Source: an uncultured Hyphomicrobiales bacterium | GTDB taxonomy: Bacteria > Pseudomonadota > Alphaproteobacteria > Rhizobiales > Xanthobacteraceae | Assembly (NCBI GenBank): GCA_903892675.1 | Contig: CAITJJ010000273.1 | Coordinates: 1 to 39,893, forward strand | DNA length: 39,893 nt | Reading direction: 5' to 3' | Shown here: positions 38,027 through 39,893 of the stretch, in pieces | Numbering within the stretch: the stretch's first letter is position 1 | Layout of the letters: each line of letters opens with the position of its first letter | Program-made: the position numbers and the translations under genes | Notes under the pieces: generated by a model | The model's database searches: none | Told to the model about the DNA's origin: nothing | What the model saw: the letters and a program-made list of their open reading frames with translations, nothing else

Positions 38027-38138
38027 GTCATTCCGGGACAGCGCGCAGCGCCGGACCCGGAATCCAGAGCTAACACAATGACCGTCAATTGAGCCCCTGG
38101 ATTCCGGGCTCGCCGTTTCACGGCGCCCCGGAATGACG
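38027..38138. repeat. Dispersed palindromic intergenic repeat between serS and surE
   Basis: tgtcattccggg...cccggaatccag...ctggattccggg...ccccggaatgacgga; nested inverted repeats. Confidence 0.85.
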
Positions 38139-38151
38139 GAGAGCGAGATAT

Positions 38152-39893
<1,742 letters not shown>

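Overview
A ~40 kb, GC-rich chromosomal window with gene content and codon usage typical of Alphaproteobacteria/Hyphomicrobiales (Bradyrhizobium/Xanthobacter-like; taxonomy is inferred). Most of it is ordinary core or shell genome: the 3' end of a GSII-type glutamine synthetase, rRNA-modification-like genes, rplM-rpsI, metY, ctaA, trmFO, a yajC-secD-secF block, DUF815, an M23/LysM peptidase, pcm, surE and serS. I saw no phage, transposase, CRISPR array or tRNA gene. The unusual signals are these. (1) A composite non-coding repeat region lies at ~14.05-14.83 kb. Two 299-bp-spaced module copies are almost identical except for one hairpin, whose stem has changed at four base pairs with full compensation. 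(2) A ~310-nt structured element occurs twice: in front of a small Cys-rich basic ORF at 14.5-14.8 kb, and in front of serS at the right edge, in the same orientation. Its downstream hairpins keep their position but not their sequence. (3) serS (473 aa) appears to carry an AT-rich ~40-aa in-frame insertion just before the [11 protein letters not shown] motif. (4) A ~49-bp palindrome occurs three times, each time 2-12 nt after a stop codon and in the same orientation relative to the gene, with compensatory stem changes. A DUF1127-type small ORF missing from the ORF track was also found.
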